Positions 16,542-25,551 of a stretch of DNA of 64,000 nucleotides are shown piece by piece (position 1 is the stretch's first letter; every line of letters begins with the position of its first letter). Origin of the DNA: Rhodospirillaceae bacterium (GTDB lineage Bacteria > Pseudomonadota > Alphaproteobacteria > Rhodospirillales > UBA2165); NCBI GenBank assembly GCA_947467145.1, contig CANIGJ010000001.1:248001-312000 (forward strand). The letters are read 5' to 3'. Position numbers and translations under genes: made by a program. Under the pieces are notes generated by a model that was not told the DNA's origin, did no database searches, and was given only the letters and a program-made list of their open reading frames with translations.

Positions 16542-17690
16542 GTGTTGCGAGGACTTTTCGGCGGATTGGCGATCGTTGCGCTGGCGGGCGGCACCTTGGC
16601 CGTGCTCGCGGTACAAAGCCCGAACCTATCGGCGCAATCGGGTGGCCCCATGATCGCCCGCACCACCACGACGGGCGATGCCGACCTACAGCGCGAACCC
16701 ACCGCCAAAACCGAATCCTTCCGCTGGCGTCTGGCCAGCCAATTCCCTATTACCTTGCCGGAAACCGGCACCCTGCTCGCCGAGACCGCCGGCCGCATCG
16801 AAGCCATGAGCCACGGCGCGATGCGGCTCGACATCACCGAACCCAAGGATATCGCTCAGCCGCTCGAGCTGTTCAACGCGGTAGCCGGCGGCGCCTTCGA
16901 TGCCGCCTTTATCTGGCCCGCCACCATCAAGGCCCGCACCGCCGCCTTCGAGATTTACGGCGGCATCCCGTTTGGACCCAAAGCGGGCGAGTTCCTAGCC
17001 TGGCATGAAAAGACCGGCCGTGGGTTACGCGACGAGCTGTATCACGCGCATAACGTCCACGGCATCCTGTGCGGCATGGTCGCCTCGGGCGGCACCTGGT
17101 TTCGCGGCGATGTGAAGAGTGCGGCCGATATCGACCGCATGCCGGTCGCGGCCTTCGGCCTGGCGGCGCGCACCCTGACGCAATTCGGCGCCCACCCGGT
17201 CGCCATCGCACCGGCCGCCATCGGCAAGGCCTATAAGGATCACAAGATCGTCGGCGCCGCCCTGCTGAGCCCGGTGGTCGATCGCCAGATCATGCGCGGC
17301 AGCGATGCAAAACGTTACGCCTTCCCGAGTTGGTCACAGCATTGGGCCGGCCTCGATCTGATCGTCAATCTGGATAGCTGGCAGGCCCTGCCCGCGCGCC
17401 GCCGCCAGGCCGTAGAAAGCGTGTGCGCCGCCAATCTGGCCAGCTCCTTCGCCGCCAGCGAAGCCGCGCAATACGACGTGCTGAAGGACATGATCAAGGA
17501 CGGCATCGATGTGCGCCGCCTGCCGACAGCGATGGTCACTGCGCTCGGCACCGCGTGGGGCGAGGTCAATGACAGCCTGCAGCGCGACGATCCGGAGTTC
17601 CGCCGCGTCTGGATCTCGCTCGCCAACTTTCGCGAGACGCACGCGCTGTGGCGCGAATTGACGGACGCCAGCCCCGTCCTCAAACCCTAA
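16542..17690 (+). CDS. TRAP transporter DctP-type substrate-binding protein, orphan (GTG start)
   Basis: 382 residues. An N-terminal hydrophobic stretch (about 4-26) is an uncleaved anchor or signal peptide. The DctP fold is visible in WRLASQFP, ETAGRIEAMSHGAMRLDI, GAFDAAFIWP, the GGTWFRGDVKSAADIDRM region and a SWQALPARRRQAVE helix. GTG at 16542 is preferred because GGGGGA lies 7 nt upstream; a TTG at 16527 is the alternative. TRAP SBPs deliver carboxylates to DctQ/DctM membrane proteins, but no such genes occur here, making it another orphan binding protein. Confidence 0.8.
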   Translation: MLRGLFGGLAIVALAGGTLAVLAVQSPNLSAQSGGPMIARTTTTGDADLQREPTAKTESFRWRLASQFPITLPETGTLLAETAGRIEAMSHGAMRLDITEPKDIAQPLELFNAVAGGAFDAAFIWPATIKARTAAFEIYGGIPFGPKAGEFLAWHEKTGRGLRDELYHAHNVHGILCGMVASGGTWFRGDVKSAADIDRMPVAAFGLAARTLTQFGAHPVAIAPAAIGKAYKDHKIVGAALLSPVVDRQIMRGSDAKRYAFPSWSQHWAGLDLIVNLDSWQALPARRRQAVESVCAANLASSFAASEAAQYDVLKDMIKDGIDVRRLPTAMVTALGTAWGEVNDSLQRDDPEFRRVWISLANFRETHALWRELTDASPVLKP

Positions 17691-17771
17691 GCTTCAAAGT
17701 CTGGCCTCTGGCTCCGAATCAAAACAGAGCCCTATCTTGAGATTCCACGCCGCCCCGATATAGTCGTGGGC

Positions 17772-18161
17772 ATGGCAAAAGCATCCTTCTTCGCAGCCCT
17801 TCTTGCGACCGTCCTCCTGCTCTCACATGCTGCCCAGGCGGCAGGCGACGTTGCCAAGGGCGAAGCGGCCTTCAAGAAACATTGCGTCATCTGCCACGAT
17901 ACGGCCGCCGACAAACATAAGGTCGGCCCGTCGCTGCATGCGGTGGCGGGGCGCAAAGCCGGCACGGCGGACGGCTACAAGCTCTATCGCGGTCTTAAGG
18001 ATGCAACATGGACATGGGACGATAAGGCGCTCGACGCCTATCTGTCCGACCCGCCGGCCTTCATCAAAGGCAAGAACGGCCAAAGCGGGTCTATGATCTT
18101 CAAATTGAGCGTTCAGCAGGAACGTGACGATGTCATCGCGTATCTCAAGACTTTGAAGTAA
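17772..18161 (+). CDS. Class I cytochrome c (c2/c550-like), periplasmic
   Basis: 129 residues. Signal peptide 1-23 (cleaved after AAQA). Heme is attached at Cys38 and Cys41 with axial His42 (CVICH), followed by KVGPSLHAVAGRKAGT, the usual c2-type loop. Met108 in SGSMIF is the probable sixth ligand. A GTG two codons upstream (17766) is a possible alternative start. It is a small soluble electron carrier; the C-terminal helix DDVIAYLKTLK is typical. It sits between a TRAP SBP and apt, giving no specific partner. Confidence 0.92.
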   Translation: MAKASFFAALLATVLLLSHAAQAAGDVAKGEAAFKKHCVICHDTAADKHKVGPSLHAVAGRKAGTADGYKLYRGLKDATWTWDDKALDAYLSDPPAFIKGKNGQSGSMIFKLSVQQERDDVIAYLKTLK

Positions 18162-18203
18162 TCTGCCCCTCTTCGTAACGACCGTCAGCGAGCCACTGTC
18201 CCC

Positions 18204-18722
18204 ATGATCGATATCAAGAACCACATCCGCGGCATTCCCGATTTCCCAAAGCCGGGCATCCTGTTTTACGACATTTCCACCCTGCTCGCCGATGCCGATG
18301 CCTGGCAGGTGACCAACGGCCGCCTCGCCAAGGTCGTCGCCCCCTTCAAGCCCGACATCCTGGCCGGCATCGAGAGCCGCGGCTTCCTGGTGGCAGCGCC
18401 GCTCGCGCTGAAACTCGGCTGCGGCTTCGTCATGGTGCGTAAAAAGGGCAAACTGCCCGGCCCGACCATCGCGCATGAATACGCGCTCGAATACGGCACG
18501 GATGTGATCCAGATCCAGGCCGACGCCGTGCAGCCGGGCCAACGCGTCGTCATCCTCGACGATCTGCTGGCGACCGGCGGGACTTTGAACGCGGCGGTGC
18601 AGCTATTCCGCAAGGTCGGCGCCGAGGTCGTGGGCGCAGCCTGCATCATCGAGCTGAACTTCCTGAACGGACGCAAGAACCTCGACATCCCGGTAGAAAC
18701 GCTCGTCAATTACGATGAGTAA
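18204..18722 (+). CDS. apt: Adenine phosphoribosyltransferase
   Basis: 172 residues, the normal length. The PRPP-binding motif [13 protein letters not shown] is present, as are [12 protein letters not shown] near the N-terminus and [15 protein letters not shown]. The enzyme salvages adenine to AMP with PRPP in the cytoplasm. The ATG at 18204 is supported by homology, as the family begins just before the [11 protein letters not shown] segment. It is followed by a shared bidirectional terminator and faces the SBP array. This is the one clear housekeeping gene in the window. Confidence 0.97.
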   Translation: MIDIKNHIRGIPDFPKPGILFYDISTLLADADAWQVTNGRLAKVVAPFKPDILAGIESRGFLVAAPLALKLGCGFVMVRKKGKLPGPTIAHEYALEYGTDVIQIQADAVQPGQRVVILDDLLATGGTLNAAVQLFRKVGAEVVGAACIIELNFLNGRKNLDIPVETLVNYDE

Positions 18723-18768
18723 GCGCGCGGCAACGTGCGACGAATAAGCGCGCGTCCTACGCAAAATA

Positions 18769-18802
18769 AAAGGGCGCCGAATCACTCCGGCGCCCTTTTT
18801 CG
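18769..18802. terminator. Bidirectional terminator between apt and SBP 2
   Basis: AAGGGCGCCG (18771-18780) pairs with CGGCGCCCTT (18789-18798) across an 8-nt loop, with T-runs on the plus strand (18797-18801) and an A-rich stretch upstream that serves the minus strand. It separates the converging apt and SBP 2 genes. Confidence 0.85.
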
Positions 18803-18813
18803 TGCCTGAAAAC

Positions 18814-20352
18814 TTAGTTCCAGTTGTAGTCGTAGACCGAGCGTTCGCCGGAATAGAGCTTCGACGGCTCGATCCGCACATCCTTGCTGTGCACATAGAC
18901 CGTCGGCACCGAGGTGATCGGCAGGTAATAGACTTCCTCGTTCACGCGATTGAAGATCTTTTCATAGATATTCTCGCGCTTCGCCAGATCGAACTCGGAC
19001 GTGCCTTCCTTCATCCATTTCGCGATCGTATCGTCGTTGAAGTAGGGGCCGGCCGGGCCGTCGAAATAGACGCCCAAGATATTGTCGGCCTCCGGATGGC
19101 TGCCGGTCGGGAACAGGATCGACCACATCTGCAGCTTGCCGTCCGTCTGCTTGCGGCGATAGACGCTGATGGCGTCGGACGAGATCTGGGCGCGAATGCC
19201 GATCTTGAGCAGATCGCCCGCGATCGCCTCGCCCAACGGCTTGTTGGGCGCGAACACCACGTATTCGATATCGAAGCCGTTGGGATAACCGGATTCGGCG
19301 AGCAGCTTCTTGGCGGCTTCCTGATTGTATTCCGGCGGGTTCTTGGAGAACTTGCAGCCGATCGTGTCCTTAAAGCACAGCGCCTGCAGTTTCTCGGCGA
19401 CACCTTCCGGACCGCCCGGCACCAGATATTTGATGATCGAATCGCGATCGATCGCCATCGCCATGGCGCGGCGCACGCGCACGTCCGTCGTCGCCTTGTT
19501 GCCGGCGCGGCCCGTTGCATCAAACCCGACATAGAATTCGGCAGCGGTCGGCACGTTGGTGACACGCAGGTTCGGATTGGCCGACAGATCCTTCGCCTGA
19601 TCAGGCGTCGCATTGCGGATCATCTCGACACCGCCGGTGATGAGCTGGGCGACGCGCGTCTGCGGATCGGGCATGGTCATGCCGTGGATCTTCTTGATCG
19701 GGGCCGGGTAATAATTCTTGTCGCCCTTAAAGCCATCCCAACGTTCGACCATCACGCCCTTGTTCTTGTCCAGCAACGACACCTTGTATTGGCCGGTGCC
19801 GACGGGATTGAGGCGGCCGTAATCGGCCTTATCCTCGATCTTGTCCCAGCTTTCCGCGTCCCAGATGACGAAGCGGTAGGCGAGGAAGCCGAGATCGACG
19901 GAGTTGGGTTCGGTCGCGGTGATGCGCACCTTGTAGGGGCCGAGCTTCTCGATCTTCTCGATCCAGGTGTAACGCGATTTGAAGGTCAAGGTGACCTTGG
20001 GGTCCTTCACGTAATTGACCGTATAGATCACGTCGTCGGCGTCGAACTTGTTACCGTTATGGAACGTGATGTCGTCGCGCAGTTCGAAATCGATGACGGT
20101 CGGGCTGACGCGGGTCCAGGATTTGGCCAGCACGGGGACATATTTCTTGTTCATCTCGTCATAAGCGAGCAGCGGCTGATAGACGGCACGCGAGAAGTTG
20201 GACGCCTCGTCGGCCGGCACGTGATAGCTCGACAGCACGAACACCGGATCGTTGATCGCAAGGCGCAGAAAATCCTGCGATTTTTGAGCCGCCGCGGGCC
20301 CTGCCATCAAGGCGGCCACGCCGGCAACGAGTATAGATAATGACTTTTTCAT
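18814..20352 (-). CDS. SBP_bac_5 periplasmic substrate-binding protein 2, orphan (last of the five-gene minus array)
   Basis: 512 residues. Signal peptide ending GPAAA, then mature QKSQDFLR. It shows the family blocks LAKSWTRVSP, DDITFHNGNKFDADDVIYTV, TGGVEMIRNATPDQAKD, the Cys pair CFKDTIGC and KKLLAESGYPNGFD. The ligand loop reads LFPTGSHPEADN, with Glu at the usually conserved Asp after Pro. The ATG at 20352 has GGAGGG 6 nt upstream; a TTG further upstream is less likely. It lies 71 bp downstream of SBP 3 on the same strand, with a GC hairpin in the gap, so it may be expressed separately or at a lower level. Confidence 0.94.
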   Translation of the reverse strand: MKKSLSILVAGVAALMAGPAAAQKSQDFLRLAINDPVFVLSSYHVPADEASNFSRAVYQPLLAYDEMNKKYVPVLAKSWTRVSPTVIDFELRDDITFHNGNKFDADDVIYTVNYVKDPKVTLTFKSRYTWIEKIEKLGPYKVRITATEPNSVDLGFLAYRFVIWDAESWDKIEDKADYGRLNPVGTGQYKVSLLDKNKGVMVERWDGFKGDKNYYPAPIKKIHGMTMPDPQTRVAQLITGGVEMIRNATPDQAKDLSANPNLRVTNVPTAAEFYVGFDATGRAGNKATTDVRVRRAMAMAIDRDSIIKYLVPGGPEGVAEKLQALCFKDTIGCKFSKNPPEYNQEAAKKLLAESGYPNGFDIEYVVFAPNKPLGEAIAGDLLKIGIRAQISSDAISVYRRKQTDGKLQMWSILFPTGSHPEADNILGVYFDGPAGPYFNDDTIAKWMKEGTSEFDLAKRENIYEKIFNRVNEEVYYLPITSVPTVYVHSKDVRIEPSKLYSGERSVYDYNWN

Positions 20353-20375
20353 GAATGCCCTCCGCTGCAATACAA

Positions 20376-20401
20376 AGGGGCGGCCCTAACGGACCGCCCC
20401 C
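20376..20401 (-). terminator. Intercistronic GC hairpin between SBP 3 and SBP 2
   Basis: GGGGCGG (20377-20383) pairs with CCGCCCC (20394-20400) across a 10-nt loop. Read on the minus strand it is followed by a weak T-containing stretch (TTTGTATTG). It may be a partial terminator or an mRNA-stabilising hairpin inside the SBP array. Confidence 0.5.
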
Positions 20402-20423
20402 ATAGTTCGCACAGAATATAAAC

Positions 20424-21959
20424 TTACTTCCAGACGTAATCGAGGATGTAATTCTCACCCGCCGACAGGCTGTTCTGCTTTATTTGCATATCTTTGGAAT
20501 GGACATACACGGTCGGCACCGACGAGATCGGCAGATGGTAATTCATCTCGTTGATACGGTTATAGGCCGTCTGATAGATGGCCGTGCGCTTGTCCGCGTC
20601 GAACTCGGCTTCGCCCTTGTCCATGGCATCCAAAATAGTCTTGTCGTTGTAGTATTTCATGGCCGGCGGCCCAAAGAGCACCTGGAATATGTTGCCCGAG
20701 TCCGGATAGCTGCCGGTCGGGAACAGGCTCGTCCAAGCCTCGAGCTTGTTGTCACCCTGCAGGCGGCGATAGAGCGAGATATCGACCGCCTGAATGTTCA
20801 TACGCACGCCGATCTTGAGCAGATCGCCCGCGACCGCCTCACCGATCGCCTTATAAGGCGCGAACACCACATAATTGATGTCGAGCCCATTGGGATAACC
20901 GGCTTCGGCCAGCAGCTTCTTGGCGCCCGCCGGATCGTATTTCGGCGGCATGACGGTATAGCTGCACGCGATCGTCGCCTTGAAACAATCGTTCTGCACA
21001 TGCTCGGCAACATGGCCGCCCGGCACGATGTGCTTGATGATGGTTTCGCGATCGACGCCCATCGTGATCGCCTTGCGCACGCGCGGATCGGACAGCGCCT
21101 TGTTCGGCCCATTGCCGACCGAATCCATCGCCAGATAGACGAGGTTCGGCGACGGGATATAGGTCGCCAGCACGTCCTTGCTGCCCTCGGTCAACGCCTT
21201 GGCGGTGTCGGGCGGCACGGCGCGTAAAAGCTCGACGCCACCCACCATCATCTGCGCGGCCTGGGTCTGCTTATCGGGCATCGGAATGCCCGCGTACTTC
21301 TTAGCGCCCGGCTTCTTGTATTCGGGCAGCGTATTATAGGCCTCGTTGCGCTCGACCAGGATGCCCTTATTGGTATCGATATGGACAACCTTATAGATGC
21401 CCGTGCCGACGGGATTGAGACGACCGTAATCCTGCTTATCGGCCATCTTGTCCATCAGCTTTCCATTGAAGATCTGAATGCGATAGGCATAGATCATCAA
21501 GTCCGTCGCCACTGGTTCGGAGCCATGGATGCGAATCTTGGTCGGACTCAGAACCTCGATATTCTTGATATAACTAAAGCGGCTGCCGTACGTGATCTTG
21601 GATTTCGGATCGGTGATGTAATCGATCGTCGATTTGATATCGCTCGCCTCGAACTTGTCGCCGTTGTGGAACTTGATGTCGTCGCGTAGTTCCATTTCCA
21701 TGGTCATGTTGTCGATGCGCTTCCACGACTTGGCCAGGTTCGGCACGTACTTCTTGTTGTGCTCGTCGTACATGATCAGATAGTCGTAGACTTCGCGGCT
21801 GAAGATGGCTGCCTCATCGACCGGCAGATCGTAGGGCGACAGGACCGCAAACGGGTTGTTGATCGCGATACGCAGCGTGTCCTGAGATTTCTGTGCGAGT
21901 GTGGGTGTGGCCAAAAGCGCGGCCGTCGCCCCGAGTACAAAAGACCAAGTCGTACGCAT
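20424..21959 (-). CDS. SBP_bac_5 periplasmic substrate-binding protein 3, orphan
   Basis: 511 residues. Signal peptide ending ATPTLA, mature QKSQDTLRIAINNPFAVLS. The last string is nearly the same in SBP 4, so these two look like recent duplicates. Family blocks are DDIKFHNGDKFEASDIKSTI, VGGVELLRAVPPDTAKAL, CFKATIAC and KKLLAEAGYPNGLD. The ligand loop is LFPTGSYPDSGN. It differs from the others in having Met-rich MTMEMELRDD before the beta block. Upstream AGGGAC serves as ribosome binding site. It is the third gene of the minus array, 78 bp after SBP 4, with a 7-bp hairpin (22002-22020) between them. Confidence 0.94.
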   Translation of the reverse strand: MRTTWSFVLGATAALLATPTLAQKSQDTLRIAINNPFAVLSPYDLPVDEAAIFSREVYDYLIMYDEHNKKYVPNLAKSWKRIDNMTMEMELRDDIKFHNGDKFEASDIKSTIDYITDPKSKITYGSRFSYIKNIEVLSPTKIRIHGSEPVATDLMIYAYRIQIFNGKLMDKMADKQDYGRLNPVGTGIYKVVHIDTNKGILVERNEAYNTLPEYKKPGAKKYAGIPMPDKQTQAAQMMVGGVELLRAVPPDTAKALTEGSKDVLATYIPSPNLVYLAMDSVGNGPNKALSDPRVRKAITMGVDRETIIKHIVPGGHVAEHVQNDCFKATIACSYTVMPPKYDPAGAKKLLAEAGYPNGLDINYVVFAPYKAIGEAVAGDLLKIGVRMNIQAVDISLYRRLQGDNKLEAWTSLFPTGSYPDSGNIFQVLFGPPAMKYYNDKTILDAMDKGEAEFDADKRTAIYQTAYNRINEMNYHLPISSVPTVYVHSKDMQIKQNSLSAGENYILDYVWK

Positions 21960-22037
21960 CGAGTCCCTACGTTAGTACATATTCAGTTCCGCAATTAGTA
22001 AGCGGCGAGAGCGTCGCCGCCGATGGTTTTCGAATCG

Positions 22038-23570
22038 CTATTTCCAGACGTAATCGCTGACGAAAGTTTGCCCCGCGCTGAACGGGTCCTCCTTGATCTT
22101 TACGTCCTTGCTGTGGACATAGACCGTCGGAATCGACGACAGCGGGAAGTGATAGGCTTGCTCGTTGATCCGATCGAAGGCCTTGGCGTAGATATCCGCG
22201 CGCTTGGCCGGATCGAATTCCCGCACGCCGTCCTCGGTCGCTTTCGCGATGACCTCGTCGTTGTAGTATTTCATCGCCGGGCCGGTGAAGAGCACGTTCA
22301 TGATGCCGGATGCATCGGGGAACGTTCCCGTCGGATACAGAATCGACCAGGCTTGCAGCTTGCCGTCGCTCAACATGCGGCGATACAGCGTGATGTCGGT
22401 CGCCTGCACCGTGACGCGCACGCCGATCTTGTAAAGCTCACCCGCGACGGCTTCGCCGATGCTCTTGTTGGCGGCATAAACGACGTAATGCAGATCAAGA
22501 CCGTCGGGATAACCGGCTTCCGCCAACAACTTCTTCGCACCAGCCGGATCGTAGCCGACCGGCTTCACATTGTATTTGCACGCAATCGTCGCCTTGAAGC
22601 AGTCGGCGTAAAGCTTCTCGGCAACATGGCCGCCCGGCACGATATGCTTGATGATCTCGTCCGCATTGATCCCCATGTGGATCGCCTTGCGCACACGGAT
22701 ATCGGACAGCGCCTTATTGCCCGACAGATTCTGCGCATCGAGGGCGAAGTAGAACAGATTGAGCTCGGCAACGTATGACGTTTCCATATTCGGGTTCGCC
22801 GCCAACGCCTTTGCCAGATCGGGCTCGACGTTGCGCAGGATATCGATGCCGCCAACCATCATCTGGGCCGCTTGGGTCTGCTTATCCGGCATCGGAATGC
22901 CGTGGATGCGCTTGATCGATGCTTTCTTGACGTCCGGCGTCGTGTTGTAACCGTCGTAGCGCTCGACGATGATGCCCTTGTTGGGATCAATCTGCGTCAC
23001 CTTATAGACGCCGCTGCCAACCGGATTGAGGCGGCCGTAATCGGCTTTGTCGGCCATCTTGTTCAAAAGCTTGCCGTCGAAGATCTGGAAGCGATAGGCC
23101 ATGTGGGCGAGATCGGTGCTCTGCACCTCGTGCGAGCGAATGCGCAGCTTGTTGGCGCCGAGCAGTTCGGCCTCCTTCACCCAATTATAATTGGCAACGA
23201 ACGTGATCTTGGATTTGGGATCGATGGCGTAATCGATGGTCGCCTTGATATCGCTGGCGTCCAGCGCGTCGCCGTTATGGAATTTGATGTCGGACCGGAT
23301 CTCGTACTCGATGGTCTTGTCGTCGATGCGCGTCCACGACTTGGCGAGACCGGGCACGAACTTCTTCGCCCGCTCATCGTAATAGAGCAGGTGATCGTAG
23401 ACATCGCGGGTGAAGTTGGTGCTCTCGTCGACCGGGAGGTCGTAGTTGGACAACACCGCAAACGGGTTGTTGATGGCAATGCGCAGCGTATCTTGCGATT
23501 TCTGAGCGAAGCCGGGCGTCACGTACAGGACCGCCGCAGCCGCCAGTAAAGCGACCTTGGTCGTCGACAT
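22038..23570 (-). CDS. SBP_bac_5 periplasmic substrate-binding protein 4, orphan
   Basis: 510 residues. Signal peptide ending TPGFA, mature QKSQDTLRIAINNPFAVLS, shared with SBP 3. Blocks are DIKFHNGDALDASDIKATI, VGGIDILRNVEPDLAKAL, CFKATIAC and KKLLAEAGYPDGLD. The ligand loop is LYPTGTFPDASG. I used the ATG at 23570, which has GGGAG upstream and begins the signal peptide; 21 further in-frame codons upstream look non-coding. The 221-bp gap before it holds the terminator of SBP 5, so a separate promoter for SBP 4 is likely. Confidence 0.94.
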   Translation of the reverse strand: MSTTKVALLAAAAVLYVTPGFAQKSQDTLRIAINNPFAVLSNYDLPVDESTNFTRDVYDHLLYYDERAKKFVPGLAKSWTRIDDKTIEYEIRSDIKFHNGDALDASDIKATIDYAIDPKSKITFVANYNWVKEAELLGANKLRIRSHEVQSTDLAHMAYRFQIFDGKLLNKMADKADYGRLNPVGSGVYKVTQIDPNKGIIVERYDGYNTTPDVKKASIKRIHGIPMPDKQTQAAQMMVGGIDILRNVEPDLAKALAANPNMETSYVAELNLFYFALDAQNLSGNKALSDIRVRKAIHMGINADEIIKHIVPGGHVAEKLYADCFKATIACKYNVKPVGYDPAGAKKLLAEAGYPDGLDLHYVVYAANKSIGEAVAGELYKIGVRVTVQATDITLYRRMLSDGKLQAWSILYPTGTFPDASGIMNVLFTGPAMKYYNDEVIAKATEDGVREFDPAKRADIYAKAFDRINEQAYHFPLSSIPTVYVHSKDVKIKEDPFSAGQTFVSDYVWK

Positions 23571-23720
23571 GAAGAATCTCCCTGCGCCCCACTTTAGTTC
23601 CGCGACGCCTATCCTCGAATTGCGAGGACGCAATAACGTCGCTTTGCCCGGGAGCGCTTAGGGAAATCTTCCTCCAAATAACATCAGGAATCCAGAGATT
23701 CCGGCGTTAACCCTTTGCCC

Positions 23721-23762
23721 AAAAAGAAATGGGCAGCCCCGGATCATTCCCAAGGCTGCCCA
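23721..23762 (-). terminator. Rho-independent terminator after SBP 5
   Basis: On the minus strand, TGGGCAGCC (23762-23754) pairs with GGCTGCCCA (23738-23730) and is followed by a T-rich tract (complement of AAAAAGAAA at 23721-23729). It lies 30 bp after the stop of SBP 5. A similar TGGGCAG hairpin follows SBP 6, so the terminators were copied along with the genes. Confidence 0.8.
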
Positions 23763-23791
23763 CCGTCATGTCGGGCGTCGGTGGGATTAAA

Positions 23792-25327
23792 TCACTTAAC
23801 CCACTCGAAGTCGGCGGCGTAGGTCTCGCCGGCGCTGAACACGTTGGTATTGACCTTGGCATCCTTGGAATGGACGTGCAGGACCGGCACCGACGAGATC
23901 GGCAGGATGTAGTTCATCTCGTTGATCCGGTTGAGCGCCTTGCCGTAGATCTGAGCACGCTTGGCCGAATCGAACTCCGCCTCGCCCTTGTCCATGGCTT
24001 CCTGGATGATCGGGTCGTTGTAATATTTGAACGCCGGCCCGGTGAAGAAGACCGAGAAGATATTGCCGATATCGGGATAGCTGCCGGTCGGGAACAGGAT
24101 CGACCAGGCTTCCAGTTTGCCGTCGCCCTGCTTACGGCGATAGAGGCTGAGATCGACGACGTTCATCGCCGCGCGCACATTGATCTTACGCAGATCGCCC
24201 GCGATGGCTTCGCCGATCGCCTTGGCCGGCGCGAACACATCGTATTGTAGATCGAAGCCGTTGGGATAGCCCGCTTCGGCCATCAGCTTTTTGGCGCCCT
24301 CGACGTCCAGCTTTTCGGCCTGGACCTGATATTCGCAATCGATGGTCGCCTTGAAGCACAGGCCTTGGACGTGCTCGGCCACTTCGCCGCCCGGCACCAG
24401 ATATTTGATGATCGTTTCACGATCGATCACCTTGTGGATCGCCTTGCGCACGCGCGGATCGCTGAGCGCCTTGTTGCCCGACAGATTCTGCGAATCGAGT
24501 GCGATATAAACGAAGGTCGGCGAGGCGACGTAGCTCGCTTTGATATTAGGGTTGGCGGTCAAGGCCTTCGCCGTATCGGGCGTGGCGCCGCGGATCCAGT
24601 CGATGCCGCCGGTCAGAAGCTGGGCGGCCTGGGTCTCGCGATCCGGGATGAAAACACCCTGGATGCGCTTGATCGGCGCCTTCTTGATGTTCGTGGTGTT
24701 GTAGCCCTCGTAGCGTTCGACAGTGACGCCCTTATTGCGATCGAATGACACCATTTTATAGATGCCGGTGCCCATGACTTGGGTGCGGCTATAATCGCCC
24801 TTATCGGCCATCGCATTCAAGGTTTCCGCGTCCCACATCTGGAAGCGGTAGGCCAAGGTATTGAGATCGGTCGCGGTCGGCTCAACGGCATGGACGCGGA
24901 ATTTGTAGGGGCCAAGGATCTCAAGTTCCCTCACCCAATTATAACGGCCCTGATAGGTGATCTTGGATTTCGGATCGAGCAGATAGTCGAGCGTCGCCTT
25001 CACGTCGGCAGAATCGAATTTATTGCCGTTATGGAATTTGACATCGTCGCGCAGTTCGAATTCGAGGGTCTTGTCATCGATGCGCTTCCACGACTTGGCC
25101 AGGCCCGGCACGAACTTCTTGTTATGCTCGTCGTAGGTCAGCAGGAAGTCATAGATCTCCCGGCTAAACACCGCGGCTTCCTCGTGCGGCAAATCGTAGG
25201 TCGACAGCGCCGCGAACGGACTGATCACAGCCAGCCGCAGAGTATCGGCGGATTTCTGCGCCAGCGCGGGGCCAGCCAGCAACATGGTCGCGGACGCAGC
25301 AATGACTGCGAGTTTGGGCAAATGCAT
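23792..25327 (-). CDS. SBP_bac_5 periplasmic substrate-binding protein 5, orphan
   Basis: 511 residues. Signal peptide ending GPALA, mature QKSADTLRLAVISPFAALS, then TYDLPHEEA, shared with SBP 6. Blocks are DDVKFHNGNKFDSADVKATL, TGGIDWIRGATPDTAKAL, CFKATIDC and KKLMAEAGYPNGFD. The ligand loop is LFPTGSYPDIGN, identical in SBP 6. The C-terminus ends FEWVK. The ATG at 25327 has GGGAG 8 nt upstream. SBP 5 and SBP 6 share gene, 5' leader (CTCCCGTT...CGAAGCCTCGCC) and terminator similarity, so they arose by tandem duplication of a complete transcription unit. Confidence 0.94.
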   Translation of the reverse strand: MHLPKLAVIAASATMLLAGPALAQKSADTLRLAVISPFAALSTYDLPHEEAAVFSREIYDFLLTYDEHNKKFVPGLAKSWKRIDDKTLEFELRDDVKFHNGNKFDSADVKATLDYLLDPKSKITYQGRYNWVRELEILGPYKFRVHAVEPTATDLNTLAYRFQMWDAETLNAMADKGDYSRTQVMGTGIYKMVSFDRNKGVTVERYEGYNTTNIKKAPIKRIQGVFIPDRETQAAQLLTGGIDWIRGATPDTAKALTANPNIKASYVASPTFVYIALDSQNLSGNKALSDPRVRKAIHKVIDRETIIKYLVPGGEVAEHVQGLCFKATIDCEYQVQAEKLDVEGAKKLMAEAGYPNGFDLQYDVFAPAKAIGEAIAGDLRKINVRAAMNVVDLSLYRRKQGDGKLEAWSILFPTGSYPDIGNIFSVFFTGPAFKYYNDPIIQEAMDKGEAEFDSAKRAQIYGKALNRINEMNYILPISSVPVLHVHSKDAKVNTNVFSAGETYAADFEWVK

Positions 25328-25489
25328 GTTCGAACTCCCGTTATCGTCGAAGCCTCGCCGGTGGGCATGCGCCCCGGCTTTTTATCAGGTTGCCTGATGA
25401 TAGGCTGGCCTGCCCATCGGTTTCAAGATGGAGCTTTCGCTGATAACCGCCCCGACGGCGCCATGATCGGACATGACGACCCAGCCTAT

Positions 25490-25521
25490 ATGAAAATGGG
25501 CAGCCCCGAAGGACTGCCCAT
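25490..25521 (-). terminator. Rho-independent terminator after SBP 6
   Basis: On the minus strand, ATGGGCAG (25521-25514) pairs with CTGCCCAT (25503-25496) across a 10-nt loop, with TTTT following. It starts 30 bp after the stop of SBP 6, the same distance as the related terminator of SBP 5. Confidence 0.75.
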
Positions 25522-25551
25522 TGAAGCGCTGGATCGTTCAAGGCCGGAACG

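Noticed and set aside
18802-20340. A 512-codon open frame on the plus strand opposite SBP 2
   Set aside because: Similar antisense frames occur opposite the other SBP genes; they mirror the conserved sense sequence and have no motif.
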